Of a DNA stretch of 64,000 nucleotides, positions 1 to 11,090 are shown piece by piece. The notes under the pieces are model-generated. The model saw nothing but the letters and a program-made list of their open reading frames with translations, did no database searches and had not been told where the DNA came from. Source of the stretch: Leifsonia sp. AG29 (GTDB lineage Bacteria > Actinomycetota > Actinomycetes > Actinomycetales > Microbacteriaceae); NCBI RefSeq assembly GCF_009765225.1, contig NZ_VMSF01000001.1:2852001-2916000 (forward strand). The letters run 5' to 3'. Position 1 is the stretch's first letter. Each line of letters starts with the position of its first letter. A program made the translations under genes and the position numbers.

Positions 1-386
1 GACGGGTCCGCCGCCACGAGCTCCTCGAACGCGGCGATGTTGCCGCCGTGGTCCTCGCGGCCTCCGACCGACTTCGGGAACGCTCGGTGCACCTGGCCGT
101 TCTCCACGAGCAGCTTGAGCTGCTCGAACACGCGCTTGCGGTGGTCGGCGACCGAGAGCCCCTCCACCTTCTGGACCTCGGGCCGCTTCGCGAGCTCGCG
201 GGAGGCGAGACGCGCCTCCGCCCAGTCACCCAGGAGCTGTCGGCCGAGACCCTCCACGTCGACACGAGGTGTCGCACCAACCGGGGCGGGCACCCCGGAG
301 GCGGGGCGCGTCGGCGCGGGTGCAGCGGGAGCGGACTGGGGCGCGGCGGGTGTCGTCGGTGCGGTGCTCTGAGCGGTGTCGACCAT
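1..386 (-). CDS. Acyl-CoA oxidase/dehydrogenase, N-terminal part (cut by window edge)
   Basis: Only the first ~128 residues are present; the gene runs off the left edge. It starts with an Ala/Pro-rich disordered leader (residues 1-40), then VDVEGLGRQLLGDWAEARLASRE-like helical sequence and FPKSVGGREDHGGN, which resembles the N-terminal helical domain of actinobacterial acyl-CoA oxidases of about 700 residues. These flavoenzymes introduce the alpha-beta double bond of acyl-CoA in fatty acid beta-oxidation. The ATG start at 386 has an AAGGAGA ribosome binding site 5 nt upstream. The catalytic base and FAD-binding residues lie outside the window, so oxidase versus dehydrogenase cannot be decided. 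Confidence 0.7.
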   Translation of the reverse strand, partial: MVDTAQSTAPTTPAAPQSAPAAPAPTRPASGVPAPVGATPRVDVEGLGRQLLGDWAEARLASRELAKRPEVQKVEGLSVADHRKRVFEQLKLLVENGQVHRAFPKSVGGREDHGGNIAAFEELVAADP

Positions 387-578
387 GACTCTCCTTCGGC
401 AGGACTCGGGATCGTGCTCACGCTACGACGGGCGTCGCGCGGAAGGAAAACGTCGGTGCGGCGCCTACAAATCGGGCGTTCCGACCCCGGACGGGCATTG
501 TGGAATGCCACAAACGAGGGAGGCGCGACCTGTGCACCCTCGACAGAGCGCGCTGAGGTTCGTGCGGGAGGTACGACA

Positions 579-611
579 AAGGGCGGGTCGCGCTGGAAGC
601 GACCCGCCCTT
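579..611 (-). terminator. Rho-independent terminator
   Basis: A perfect 13 bp stem (AAGGGCGGGTCGC with its complement) closes a 7 nt loop and, read on the minus strand, is followed by CCCTTTGT. It sits downstream of the hexapeptide-repeat gene. The rest of the roughly 310 nt gap (387-696) holds the upstream region of the acyl-CoA oxidase gene and no further recognisable element. Confidence 0.75.
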
Positions 612-696
612 CGGAGCCGGTGAGCCGGGTGGGCCGATCAGCCGACCGGCCGATCAGCCCATCACGGCGCAGACCTGGCGGCCGTGCGGCCGGCGG

Positions 697-1182
697 TCAC
701 GCCGCGCGGCGGCGCGACGAGCGCTCCTCCCGGACCTGCGGACGCGTTGCACGCGGCGCGTGCAGCGGCGTGGTGAGCGCCGCACGAGCGGCGGCGGAGC
801 CCTTGAGCTCGATCACGGTTCCGGCGGCGACGGTGGCGTCGCGCTCGATCCGCGCGCCGTTGCCGATCATCGCTCCCTCGCCGAGCTTGGCGTTGCTCCC
901 GATCTTGACGCCGCTTCCCACGACGCACCCGGCGCCGATGTGGACGTTGGCGCCCACGAAGGCGCGGTCGCCGACCGTCGCGCCCTTGTCGATCCAGCTT
1001 CCGGCGCCGACGTACGCGTCGAGCCCGACCCGGGCGTCCGCCTCCACGTACGCCGTCGGCTCCAGGTACGCCGAGTCGGCGACCCGTGCCGTCGGGGAGA
1101 CGAGTCCACGACCGTTCGCGTGCCGCTTGTACTTGATGACTGCGCCGGTCTCGTCCTCGAGCTCCTCGATCATTCGCGCCAT
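697..1182 (-). CDS. Hexapeptide-repeat (left-handed beta-helix) acyltransferase-like protein
   Basis: 161 residues. From about residue 25 to 115 the sequence is an uninterrupted series of hexapeptide turns (for example VGLDAYVGAGSWIDKGATVG and GDRAFVGANVHIGAGCVVGS), the signature of a left-handed parallel beta-helix as in gamma-carbonic anhydrase and acetyltransferase families. The first ~25 residues (RMIEELEDETGAVIKYKRH) look like a small cap, and the tail is Arg-rich and probably disordered. The substrate is unknown, and a bound metal or acyl donor cannot be inferred. ATG 1182 is chosen because AAGGAGG lies 5 nt upstream; an in-frame ATG at 1224 has no such site. It appears monocistronic, ending in the hairpin at 579-611. 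Confidence 0.75.
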   Translation of the reverse strand: MARMIEELEDETGAVIKYKRHANGRGLVSPTARVADSAYLEPTAYVEADARVGLDAYVGAGSWIDKGATVGDRAFVGANVHIGAGCVVGSGVKIGSNAKLGEGAMIGNGARIERDATVAAGTVIELKGSAAARAALTTPLHAPRATRPQVREERSSRRRAA

Positions 1183-1233
1183 GGCATCCTCCTTAGAGAT
1201 CGCGCGGTTATCGTCTGATTCCATAACGCTGGA

Positions 1234-1257
1234 CGACCAGGAAGAATTCCCTGGTCG
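1234..1257 (-). terminator. Candidate terminator hairpin
   Basis: An 8 bp perfect stem (CGACCAGG / CCTGGTCG) with an 8 nt loop lies about 95 nt downstream of the GH3 stop codon and before the next gene's ribosome binding site. No strong T-tract follows, so it may be an attenuating or RNA-stabilising hairpin instead. Confidence 0.45.
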
Positions 1258-1351
1258 CCTCACGGAAAGGGCACAGTACGCCCATGCTCGCCGGGGCAAC
1301 AGGGGAAGCGCTGAATTCGTGCTGAGACGACCCTGGGAGGCGGGGACCGCC

Positions 1352-3154
1352 CTAGTAGCGGAGCCCGTGCCCGAAACGGAAGAGCGGCGCCTCCGTGTCG
1401 AACGGGACATCCGACCGGCTGGCGCGGACCGCCTCCATCGACGACGGGAGCTCCATCGGCAGTCGCCCGCGCGGAGACGCCGCCCCGAACAGCACATCCA
1501 AGAGGGCGTGCTGGTCAGCGCCGAAATCGGCCGCGATCGCCGCCGCCTCGGCGACGAACGGCGTGAGAATGGCCGGCCGGTCGAGGAACACCTGCAGCAC
1601 CGTGGGCACGGCCCGGGCGACGGCGAGCACCTCCTCCACGGTCTCGGCCGGGAAGTCGAGCGAGCCGGCATGGAAGAAGTTCTCGAACATCGTCGGGCGC
1701 TGCTCGTACGGGGCGTGGAGGCGCACCAGGGCCGCGTCCGCCTCCGCCGGGCTCGAGACCACGGTCGCGTACTCGCCGACGATGGCCGCATCGAAGCCGT
1801 GGACGTAGACGCGGGCGCCCCGCGCGAGCGGCAGCGTGCCGTCGTTCTGCAGGAGCGTGATGGAGGCGCGCTGCGCCTCCGCTCCGGCCGCCCGGAACTC
1901 TGCACGACCGACGATCGCCTCGGCGCGCTCCGGGTCCACGAGGGGCGCGTCGAACAACCCGAGCCGGAACTTCTCGCGGAGGAGGCGGCGCGCCGAGACG
2001 TCGAGGCGCTCTTCGGAGACCTCGCCGCTGCGCACGAGGTCCACGAGCAGGTCGGGGATGTCCTCGCCGCCGAACTGGTCGGCGCCGGCCTCGAGCACCT
2101 TCTTCATCCGCTCGCGCGGACTCAGGTGCTCGACGCCCCATGCGCGCGCCGGGAACGGGTCGCCGCCGATCTCGTGATCGGAGATGAGGCCCCAATCGGT
2201 GCAGACGACGCCGTCGAACCCGTAGCGCTCGCGCAGCAGCCCGGTGATCACCGACTTGTTGAAGCCGAAGCCGACCTCCTCGTGCTCGGTCCCGACCGGC
2301 ATGCCGTAGTACGGCATGATCTGGCTCGTTCCCGCTTCGAATGCGGCCTCGAACGGCTTGAGGTGCGTTTCGAACATGCCTCCCGGGTAGACCTGCTCGC
2401 GGCCGTACGCGAAGTGCGGGTCTTCGCCGTCCTTCTGCGGGCCGCCTCCCGGGAAGTGCTTCGTCATCGTGGCGACGGAGTCGGGACCGAGCTGGTCACC
2501 CTGGAAGCCGCGGATGTAGGCGGCACCGAGGCGGGAAGTGAGCTCGGGGTCTTCACCGAAGGTCGCGAGTTGGCGCGCCCAGCGGGGCTCTGTCGCGAGG
2601 TCGACCTGCGGGTGGAGCGCGACGCGGATGCCGACCGCGGTGTACTCCTGCCGGGCGATGTCGCCGAACCGCCGGACGAGCTCCTCATCGCCGATGGCCG
2701 CGAGCCCCAGCGTCTCGGGCCACTGCGAGAACGGGCCCGCGAAGATGGCGGCACCCGGGTTCTCACTGAAGGAGTGACGCGGGTCGGTCGAGAGCGTCAC
2801 CGGGATGCCGAGGCGGGTGCTCGCCGCGAGCTCCTGGAGGCGGTTCTGCCATTCGGCCATCTGGGTCGCCGTCGACGCCGAACCGAAGACGTTGAAGTGC
2901 GTGATGTGGTGGTTCCGGACCAGCTCGACCGTGTCGCGGATGCCGAACGCGTCGACGGGCCCTGCTAGCTCGCCGCCCTCACCGATCGTGATCATCGTGT
3001 GGAAGAAGAGTCCGGCCTTCTCTTCGAGCGTCAGCTGACCGAGCAGGTTCTCGACCCGCTCCTCGATCGGGAGGGACGGATCGCGGAACGCGGGATCGAT
3101 CGGCGGCTGCTCTGCGCCACCCGCGGTGTTCTGGTCGGGAATCAGGTCGGTCAC
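1352..3154 (-). CDS. Glycoside hydrolase family 3 beta-glucosidase-like enzyme
   Basis: 600 residues, cytoplasmic (no signal peptide). The GH3 N-terminal TIM barrel is clear: the KHFPGGG substrate loop is at about 232-238, and GFDGVVCTDWG at about 312-322 carries the catalytic nucleophile Asp320. The C-terminal alpha/beta sandwich follows (AQRASITLLQNDGTLPL onward) and ends with FDTEAPLFRFGHGLRY, typical of GH3. These enzymes release terminal glucose (or xylose) from beta-glucosides with retention of configuration. GTG 3154 is preferred over an upstream ATG at 3205 because GAAGGAG precedes it by about 5 nt and the upstream ATG has no ribosome binding site. Specificity within GH3 is not determinable. 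Confidence 0.88.
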   Translation of the reverse strand: MTDLIPDQNTAGGAEQPPIDPAFRDPSLPIEERVENLLGQLTLEEKAGLFFHTMITIGEGGELAGPVDAFGIRDTVELVRNHHITHFNVFGSASTATQMAEWQNRLQELAASTRLGIPVTLSTDPRHSFSENPGAAIFAGPFSQWPETLGLAAIGDEELVRRFGDIARQEYTAVGIRVALHPQVDLATEPRWARQLATFGEDPELTSRLGAAYIRGFQGDQLGPDSVATMTKHFPGGGPQKDGEDPHFAYGREQVYPGGMFETHLKPFEAAFEAGTSQIMPYYGMPVGTEHEEVGFGFNKSVITGLLRERYGFDGVVCTDWGLISDHEIGGDPFPARAWGVEHLSPRERMKKVLEAGADQFGGEDIPDLLVDLVRSGEVSEERLDVSARRLLREKFRLGLFDAPLVDPERAEAIVGRAEFRAAGAEAQRASITLLQNDGTLPLARGARVYVHGFDAAIVGEYATVVSSPAEADAALVRLHAPYEQRPTMFENFFHAGSLDFPAETVEEVLAVARAVPTVLQVFLDRPAILTPFVAEAAAIAADFGADQHALLDVLFGAASPRGRLPMELPSSMEAVRASRSDVPFDTEAPLFRFGHGLRY

Positions 3155-3251
3155 GCGCACTCCTTCGGGCGGTCCGCCCGCGCGCATCGCAGGCCGGTTC
3201 TTCATCCTAAACCGATCGATACTAGGTTTTCGTGCGTGCCGTCCCGGCTTC

Positions 3252-5213
<1,962 letters not shown>

Positions 5214-5339
5214 GCTCCGATCGTAACGACCACCCCCGACCGGGCCCTGGGCGCGGGAGAAGCTGTGGAGGGAGTCGCTCCTCCACATCTCAGCACACCT
5301 GTTATGCCCAGCAGCCGCCGACTCGGATACCATCGCGGC

Positions 5340-5903
5340 ATGCGTCCCCTCATCGTCAGCGAGTTCATGACCCTCGACGGTGTCGTGGAGGCGCCCGGCG
5401 GCGAGACGACGCATCCTCACGCCGGCTGGAGCATCCCGTTCACCAGCGACGAGGTGATCGCCGCGAAGCTGCAGGAGACCCGCGAGGCCGGGACCCTCCT
5501 CCTCGGGCGCCGCACCTTCGACCAGTTCGCCGGTGCCTGGCCGTCGCGCGACGGCGAGCTCGCCGACCTGATGAACGGGCTGCCGAAGACGGTCGTCACG
5601 AGTCGTGCCGGCGACCCGGGGTGGAACGGAGAGCGGCTTCCCGAGCCGGTGCGCTCGTCGATCACGACGCTCAAGCAGGGCGACGGCGACCCGATCCTGG
5701 TCGTGGGCAGCGCCTCCCTCGTCCGCGCACTGCTCGTCTGGGGGCTGGTCGACGAGCTCCGCCTCCTGGTCTGCCCGGTCATGGTCGGGGGCGGCCTGCG
5801 GATCTTCCCCGACGATCGCGAGGCGTGGCGGTTCGAGCTGGCGCGGCTGCAGCGCTTCGACGCCGGCGCCGTGCTCCACACGTACCGTCTGACCGGAGGC
5901 TGA
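5340..5903 (+). CDS. Dihydrofolate reductase / RibD C-terminal-like family protein
   Basis: 187 residues. SEFMTLDGVVEAPGG near the N-terminus, GTLLLGRRTFDQFAGAWP in the centre and DPILVVGSASLVRALL, then DELRLLVCPVMVGGGLRIF, are the conserved blocks of the RibD C-terminal / DHFR-like fold, which binds NAD(P)H. In actinobacteria these stand-alone proteins are mostly uncharacterised; a reductase role is inferred only from the fold. The stop overlaps the start of the DMT permease by one base (TGATG), so the pair is likely co-translated. Confidence 0.85.
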   Translation: MRPLIVSEFMTLDGVVEAPGGETTHPHAGWSIPFTSDEVIAAKLQETREAGTLLLGRRTFDQFAGAWPSRDGELADLMNGLPKTVVTSRAGDPGWNGERLPEPVRSSITTLKQGDGDPILVVGSASLVRALLVWGLVDELRLLVCPVMVGGGLRIFPDDREAWRFELARLQRFDAGAVLHTYRLTGG

Positions 5904-6772
5904 TGCCGGCCGCCGTCATCGGGCTGCTGAGCGCCTTCGTCTACGGTTCGGCCGACTTCGTCGGCGGCGTGGCGTCGCGCCGGCTGGGCCCGATCCGTGT
6001 CACGGCGATCGGGGCGGTCGCCGGGTTGGTCCTGCTCCTCGCCGCGTGGCCGCTGGTCGGCGGCCGGATCTCCCCCGCGGCGATCGGCTGGGGCGCGGCG
6101 TCGGGCCTGGTCGGGACGCTCGCCGTGTCCCTCCTCTACGCGTGTCTCGCCATCGGCCCGATGAGCATCCTGTCGCCGCTGACCGCGCTGGTGTCGGCCC
6201 TCGTGCCGATGGCGTGGGGGCTCCTCGGCGGCGACCGGTTCGCGCCGATCGGCTACGTCGCCCTGGGGCTCGCGCTCGTGGCCGTCGTGCTCGTCGGGTT
6301 CGTCCCGGAGAAGGGCGCGGTCCGCCCGAGCGTGCGGGCGCTCCTGATGGCGACTGCGGCCGGTGCGCTGATCGGCGTCTTCCTGATCATGCTCGATCAG
6401 ACCCCGGACGACTCGGGGGTCGTCCCGCTCATCGCGAACCGCACCGCGAACGGAGCCGTGATGTGGTCGGTCGTGGCGCTGCTCGCGCTCCGCACGCGGG
6501 CGCGGTCGCGGTCGCGGTCGCGAACGACACCGCTCTCCTCCCGCTGGACGCTCGTCGCGGCCGGCGGCGGCCTGCTCGACGCCACCGCGAACGCGCTGAT
6601 CCTGATCGGCCTGCGGGTGGGCGACCTCACGACCATGTCGGTGCTCGTCGCGCTCTACCCGGCAGGCACGATCCTCCTCGCGGCCGTCGTGCTCCGTGAA
6701 CGCGTCGCGCCGGTGCAGTGGGTGGGGCTCGTGCTCGCCGTCGCCGCGGCGGCCCTCCTCGCCGTCAGCTGA
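5903..6772 (+). CDS. EamA/DMT-family permease
   Basis: 289 residues, about ten hydrophobic segments arranged as two similar halves of five, the drug/metabolite transporter pattern. The first helix (GLLSAFVYGSADFVGGVAS) and the final one (VQWVGLVLAVAAAALLAVS) are typical. A basic loop (RARSRSRSR) in the middle is encoded by a short hexanucleotide repeat. It probably exports or imports a small metabolite across the inner membrane; the substrate is unknown. It is translationally coupled to the preceding DHFR-like gene. Confidence 0.85.
   Translation: MPAAVIGLLSAFVYGSADFVGGVASRRLGPIRVTAIGAVAGLVLLLAAWPLVGGRISPAAIGWGAASGLVGTLAVSLLYACLAIGPMSILSPLTALVSALVPMAWGLLGGDRFAPIGYVALGLALVAVVLVGFVPEKGAVRPSVRALLMATAAGALIGVFLIMLDQTPDDSGVVPLIANRTANGAVMWSVVALLALRTRARSRSRSRTTPLSSRWTLVAAGGGLLDATANALILIGLRVGDLTTMSVLVALYPAGTILLAAVVLRERVAPVQWVGLVLAVAAAALLAVS
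6502..6522 (+). repeat. Hexanucleotide tandem repeat GCGGTC x3.5
   Basis: Three and a half exact copies of GCGGTC lie inside the DMT permease gene and encode the Arg-Ser run of its central cytoplasmic loop. Because the unit is six bases, gain or loss of a copy would change loop length without breaking the frame. Confidence 0.7.
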
Positions 6773-6821
6773 CTCGGTCGCGGGTGCCGCCGACCCGGCC
6801 GCGGGTGCGGCTCGGCCGGAC

Positions 6822-7292
6822 TCAGCGCTTCGGCGGGTGCGGGACCTGGGCCGCGTCCTCCAGCGCGGGAAGGGCGGCGCGCAGCGCCTCGACCTGATCA
6901 GGCCGCAGTTCGGCGAGGATCTCCGACACGGCCCGCGCCCGGTCGGAGCGCGCCTCCAGCAGGAGTCTCTGGCCCGCCTCGGTGCCCGACACGAAGAAGG
7001 AGCGACCGTCGGCGGGGTCGGGCGCACGGGACACGAGGCCTCGCGCTTCGAGGTCGGAGACGACCCGGGTGATCGTGGGCGCCGCCGCTTTCTCGACGGC
7101 GGCGATCTCGCTGGGGCGGAGCGGCCCCTGCCGGACGATCGTCGACAGCGCTGACAGCTGGCCGTGGCTGAGACCTCCGGTCGACGAGCGGAGGCGGCGG
7201 TTCAGCCTCCCGACGGCCAGGGCCAGGCGGCCGGGGACGTCATCGTCCGCACCGGTCGCCGGCCGCTCATCAGCGTCATGCGCGGGTCGCAC
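6822..7292 (-). CDS. MarR-family transcriptional regulator
   Basis: 156 residues from a GTG at 7292 preceded by GAGGAAG. The winged helix spans about residues 45-115: [32 protein letters not shown], then [17 protein letters not shown] as recognition helix and [10 protein letters not shown] as the wing. It binds DNA as a dimer and usually represses a neighbouring efflux gene. Its start overlaps the end of the upstream MFS transporter by 17 nt on the same strand, so transporter and regulator form a two-gene operon. It is probably autoregulated through the AT-rich element upstream of the transporter. Confidence 0.88.
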   Translation of the reverse strand: MRPAHDADERPATGADDDVPGRLALAVGRLNRRLRSSTGGLSHGQLSALSTIVRQGPLRPSEIAAVEKAAAPTITRVVSDLEARGLVSRAPDPADGRSFFVSGTEAGQRLLLEARSDRARAVSEILAELRPDQVEALRAALPALEDAAQVPHPPKR

Positions 7293-9018
7293 CGACTTCC
7301 TCGCCTTCTTCGGTGACCTGCCTCGGAGCGGGCGAGGTCTCCTCATGAACATACTTGGCTCCGCCTGCGAACGAGGCGACAGCGCCGATGAGGCTCATGA
7401 CGGCGGCGGCGATGAAGACGACGACGAGCCCATCGTGGAACGGCCCGGAGATCAGCTGCGGGAAGAACTCCTTGCCGGTCAGCGTGGCCGCGTCGACGTG
7501 CGGGGACTGCAGGACACCGGTCGGTCCCAGCAGGCTGGCGATCGGGTTGTAGCCGAGGAAGGCCGCGAAGAGGCTGCCGACCGGAGGCGTCGCGCCGACC
7601 TGCGCGGCGACCTGCTGCGGCACCCCGTGGCTGGTGAGCCCGCTCGTGAGCGCGGTCGGCAGGGCGACCGAGAGGCCCGCGATCATCAGCGAGAAGAAGA
7701 TGCCGATCGAGAGCGAGCTTCCGGCGTTCAGGGCGACGCCCGCCATGCCGGAGGCCGCACCGCGCTCGTTGGCCGGGACGCTGTTCATGATGGCCGTCCG
7801 GTTGGGCGACGAGAACAGACCGGAGCCGATGCCGTTCAGGCCGGTCAGCACCGCGAACTGCCAGTACTCGAAGTTCACGGGGATGAGCAGCAGCCCGATA
7901 AAGGTGAGCGCGACGAGCACGAGACCGACGGTGGCGAAGGCGCGCGAGCCGAAGCGGTCGGAGAGCGCCCCCGACATCGGCCCGGCGATGAGGAACCCGA
8001 TGGTGATGGGGAGCATGTAGATGCCGGCCCAGAGCGGCGTCGACTCGTAGCTGTAGCCGTGGAGGGGCAGCCAGATGCCCTGCAGCCAGATGATCAGCAT
8101 GAACTGCAGGCCGCCTCGGCCCACCGCCGCGAGCAGGCCCGCGAAGAGCCCGGCCGAGAAGGGACGGATCCGGAACAGCTTCATGTCGAACATCGGCGAC
8201 GGCACGCGCCGCTCGACGAAGACGAAGGCGATGAGGAGGAGGATGCCGGCGATGATCGAGCCGAGCACCCACGGGTTCCCCCAGCCCTGCGAGGCGCCGC
8301 CGTAGGGCTGGATGCCGTACGTGATGCCGGTGAGCAGGGCGATCAGGCCGATGCCGAAGGTGGCGTTGCCGAGCCAGTCGTTGCGTCCGGGGTTCTTCTG
8401 CCCGACCTCGTGCAGCGACTTGTACGACCAGATGGTGCCGATCACGCCGAACGGCACGGACACGAAGAAGACGGCGCGCCAGTCGATCTCGGCGAGGACG
8501 CCTCCGAGGATCAGGCCGAGGAACGACCCGGCGATCGCGGCGACCTGGTTCAGGCCGAGCGCGAAGCCGCGCTTGTTGGCTGGGAAGGCGTCGGTGAGGA
8601 TGGCTGTCGAGTTGGCGAACAGCATGGCGCCGCCGACACCCTGGACGAACCTCCACGCGATCAGCCACATGGCGCCGGCACCCGAGGTGAACGGGTCGAG
8701 GCACAGGGCGATCGCGGCGACGGTGAAGATCACGAAGCCGAGGTTGTAGATCCGGACGCGCCCGTACTGGTCGCCCATGCGTCCGAACATGACGACGAGC
8801 ACGGCGGTGACGAGCATGTAGCCCATCAGCATCCACAGCAGGTACGAGACGTTGCCCGGCTCGAGCGGGTTCAGCTTGATGCCGGTGAAGATCGCGGGCA
8901 GCGAGATGATGACGATCGACGAGTTGATCGTCGCCATGAGCATGCCGAGCGTGGTGTTCGAGAGTGCCACCCAGCGGTAGTGGGGGTGGTCTTTGGTGAA
9001 GATGCCGGTTCGGGCCAC
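7276..9018 (-). CDS. MFS transporter, EmrB/QacA (DHA2, 14-TM) drug exporter
   Basis: 580 residues with about 14 hydrophobic segments. [16 protein letters not shown] is the inter-helix 2-3 motif A of MFS proteins, and [21 protein letters not shown] with [22 protein letters not shown] carries antiporter motif C-like features. An extracellular stretch near the C-terminus lies before the last helix. The family exports hydrophobic drugs or metabolites by proton antiport. The GTG start has AAGGACTC upstream. It is first gene of an operon with the MarR regulator, which implies induction by a transported ligand. Confidence 0.9.
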   Translation of the reverse strand: MARTGIFTKDHPHYRWVALSNTTLGMLMATINSSIVIISLPAIFTGIKLNPLEPGNVSYLLWMLMGYMLVTAVLVVMFGRMGDQYGRVRIYNLGFVIFTVAAIALCLDPFTSGAGAMWLIAWRFVQGVGGAMLFANSTAILTDAFPANKRGFALGLNQVAAIAGSFLGLILGGVLAEIDWRAVFFVSVPFGVIGTIWSYKSLHEVGQKNPGRNDWLGNATFGIGLIALLTGITYGIQPYGGASQGWGNPWVLGSIIAGILLLIAFVFVERRVPSPMFDMKLFRIRPFSAGLFAGLLAAVGRGGLQFMLIIWLQGIWLPLHGYSYESTPLWAGIYMLPITIGFLIAGPMSGALSDRFGSRAFATVGLVLVALTFIGLLLIPVNFEYWQFAVLTGLNGIGSGLFSSPNRTAIMNSVPANERGAASGMAGVALNAGSSLSIGIFFSLMIAGLSVALPTALTSGLTSHGVPQQVAAQVGATPPVGSLFAAFLGYNPIASLLGPTGVLQSPHVDAATLTGKEFFPQLISGPFHDGLVVVFIAAAVMSLIGAVASFAGGAKYVHEETSPAPRQVTEEGEEVGATRA

Positions 9019-9052
9019 GGGAGTCCTTGTGCGTTTCGTATGGAGGCGTGCG

Positions 9053-9079
9053 TTGTTTATATGCGTTAACTATATATCC
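9053..9079 (-). promoter_or_regulatory. AT-rich promoter/operator of the MFS-marR operon
   Basis: A 27 bp AT-rich island in very GC-rich surroundings is centred on GTTAAC (9065-9070) and flanked on both sides by ATAT. It lies 35-60 nt upstream of the GTG start. MarR proteins commonly bind AT-rich inverted repeats overlapping their own promoter; assignment here is by position and composition only. Confidence 0.4.
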
Positions 9080-9274
9080 AGCGGGAAGCGTTTCCGAACC
9101 GGGGTCGCTCCTGACAGTTGCGGAATTGTTTGGGACTCTCCGCTTCAATCTGACACTCTTCACCGTGAAATGACATCTTGCGCGCCGAGTGACATCGACT
9201 CGCGTGCGGCTCGGAAGGCAACGAATGGCATGCGCTACCCGCGACGGCCCGGTCTTCCGCCTCAGGGTGCGGGT

Positions 9275-9832
9275 CTAGCGGGGAGACCGACCCCGAAGGA
9301 CCACGGCGCACGGCAATTCTGCGAGTGCGGTCAACTCAATACCGGCACTGGCGGGTCGAATCCGCCAGTGCTCGGGGTCTCCAACGACGATGTCCCACTC
9401 CTCCACCCGCCCCCGCAGACCGACCGGCACAGGGAAGACCTGACTCCGATCGCCTCCGCGCCGCCACGCTCCGATGAGCGCCTCGCCATCCGCTTCGAGA
9501 CCGAGCGCGGTCCATGAGGCGTCCCACTGCGGCACGCCCAGGGGCCAGAACGGCGTGCTGCGTGCGATAACCGGCCGGATCTCCTTGTAGTTCCGTATAG
9601 CGCCCGCGATGAGGTGGAGTTGATGAGCGTTCATCCCATCCAGGTGCCCGGACAGATAGAGGCGGCCGAGAAAGCCGTTGGCCAGGGTGAAGAGAATCTC
9701 CCGGTCATCCATTTCTGGTTGCGGATGCGCCCGATTGCCGCCCTGCTCCGGGAGCATGGCGATCGGTGCTGCCGCCGCGATCGGCGGGTACTTCTCGTAG
9801 CGCTCTTGATCCGAGGTCGATTGCGAGCGCAC
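9275..9832 (-). pseudogene. C-terminal remnant of a GH36 alpha-galactosidase
   Basis: The frame encodes about 180 residues that match only the C-terminal part of GH36 alpha-galactosidases: SDQERYEKYPPIAAAAPIA, then EMDDREILFTLANGFLGRLY and SGHLDGMNAHQLHLIAGAI, then PFWPLGVPQWDASWTALGL and a beta-sandwich tail. These blocks align with residues ~515-699 of the intact GH36 at 18.1-20.2 kb, but the sequence is clearly a different subgroup. The N-terminal domain and the entire catalytic barrel with nucleophile and acid/base are missing; upstream sequence (9833-10053) shows no continuation in any frame. It is almost certainly non-functional. Confidence 0.75.
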
Positions 9833-10053
9833 GCAAAGTCAACCGGGAGGTGGCGGGTGCGGCGCCTCCTTCCGCTGGGCGTCATAGTCCGCCACCCTCG
9901 AACCAGTGATCCTGCCACCGCCAATCGATGGGGGCAGGACCTGAGGTTCTCAGTGCCCGCACTGCCTGCCGGGGCGCGATGGCGAGGATCGGCATGAACC
10001 TAAATGACCGATATGGCGCCCTACCCAACCTGAGAGCGCCGCCCCTACGCCGG

Positions 10054-11049
10054 TCACCGCGAACCCCCGCCGATCGCTCTTGCCGCCTTCGGCGCCCAGC
10101 CCCTCAAAAGCACTAGCGCGAAAGCGACAGCCGCCCAGAGCGCGAGCACGACAAGAGACGACCAGGCCGACGCTCCATGGAAGTACCCGAACTCGGTGAC
10201 TGCTCGCACAGCTGCCCCCGGCGGCAGAGCGGCGGATATCGGCCGAGCCCAGCCGGGGAGCAGGTCGAAACCGATCATCGCACCACTGACTGCGTTCCCA
10301 ACAGTTGTCATCATAAGGATGGCAAGCGCGAACCCCACTGCCCCGAACCATGCCCCGAGCGCCTTCGTTGTGAAAGCCACCGCCGCGGACAAAAGAGACA
10401 GAGTGACGGCCAATGCGATCCAAGGCGCCGGCAGGGCCCCGAATACAGGACCCGCAATAGTCGCGGCCACCGCGCCGATGGCCAATGCGAAGCCCAGCAT
10501 GGCATACAACCGGTGCCTCAGCCGGATCTTCTGGGCAGCAGCCGTCAGCCCCTGCGTCAAGACGAACGATGAAAGGGTCACGCCGAACACCACATAGAAC
10601 GACGCAAGTCCACGGCTGTCGAACGACACAAGCGGCACAGCGTCTTTGACTGATTCCGGCTGCCCTGAACGAGCGGAGAAGGCCTGGATCATCGCCAGGG
10701 CGGCCGAGCTTTCACTCAGCCCCTTTGCGCCTGCATACTCGACCGTGACCCGGCCAGAAGAAGAGCCCACGACGGCGTCGTAGCGGCCGGCGTCCAGACC
10801 GCGCAGCGCCTCAGATAGAGACGACGACCTCGTCACCGCGCCGGCGCTTCCCAGTGCGCGTTGCATGGAGGCGGCGAGGCGATCGCCCACAACCGCGATG
10901 GGCACGTGGTACGGCGCAGGTGACCGCTGAAGTCCGACGTAGACACCGATGAAAGCGATTCCAATCACGAAGCCGGTCAGTACCAGCGATATCCACGCGC
11001 GATGACGCGTACGCAGCCGAGCCTGCGTCATTGCCGAATGCTTGTGCAT
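10054..11049 (-). CDS. Six-TM membrane protein, ABC-2/YhgE-like
   Basis: 331 residues. One N-terminal membrane helix (ISLVLTGFVIGIAFIGVYVG) is followed by an extracytoplasmic domain of about 130 residues and then five hydrophobic helices from about residue 150 to the end. This layout matches ABC-2-type permeases and the YhgE/Pip or DUF3533 group, which move hydrophobic compounds or are linked to envelope stress. No ATPase gene is adjacent. The start has AAGGAG about 9 nt upstream. It is divergent from an HxlR regulator, with two palindromes between them, so control by HxlR is very likely. Confidence 0.7.
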   Translation of the reverse strand: MHKHSAMTQARLRTRHRAWISLVLTGFVIGIAFIGVYVGLQRSPAPYHVPIAVVGDRLAASMQRALGSAGAVTRSSSLSEALRGLDAGRYDAVVGSSSGRVTVEYAGAKGLSESSAALAMIQAFSARSGQPESVKDAVPLVSFDSRGLASFYVVFGVTLSSFVLTQGLTAAAQKIRLRHRLYAMLGFALAIGAVAATIAGPVFGALPAPWIALAVTLSLLSAAVAFTTKALGAWFGAVGFALAILMMTTVGNAVSGAMIGFDLLPGWARPISAALPPGAAVRAVTEFGYFHGASAWSSLVVLALWAAVAFALVLLRGWAPKAARAIGGGSR

Positions 11050-11071
11050 GCGATCCGCTCCTTACCTACAA

Positions 11072-11090
11072 TGGTTTGGATGCCAAACCA
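11072..11090. promoter_or_regulatory. HxlR operator 1, perfect inverted repeat
   Basis: TGGTTTGGATGCCAAACCA is a perfect 8-3-8 palindrome. It overlaps the ATG of the HxlR gene and follows a plausible -10 box (TACAAT, 11067-11072), so binding would block transcription of the regulator and also cover the region 5' of the divergent membrane-protein gene. Confidence 0.75.

Noticed and set aside
620-2968. Very long open frame on the plus strand opposite the GH3 gene (782 codons), and similar long antisense frames elsewhere (e.g. 37383-39608, 39609-40700, 50066-51382)
   Set aside because: They are antisense shadows typical of ~70 % GC coding DNA, rich in Arg/Ala/Gly/Asp without domains, while the opposite strand has clear motifs.
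9345-9371. Hairpin GCACTGGCGG / CCGCCAGTGC with a GTCGAAT loop, resembling a tRNA T-arm
   Set aside because: The stem is 10 bp, not 5, no cloverleaf or acceptor stem can be drawn around it, and it lies inside the GH36 remnant.
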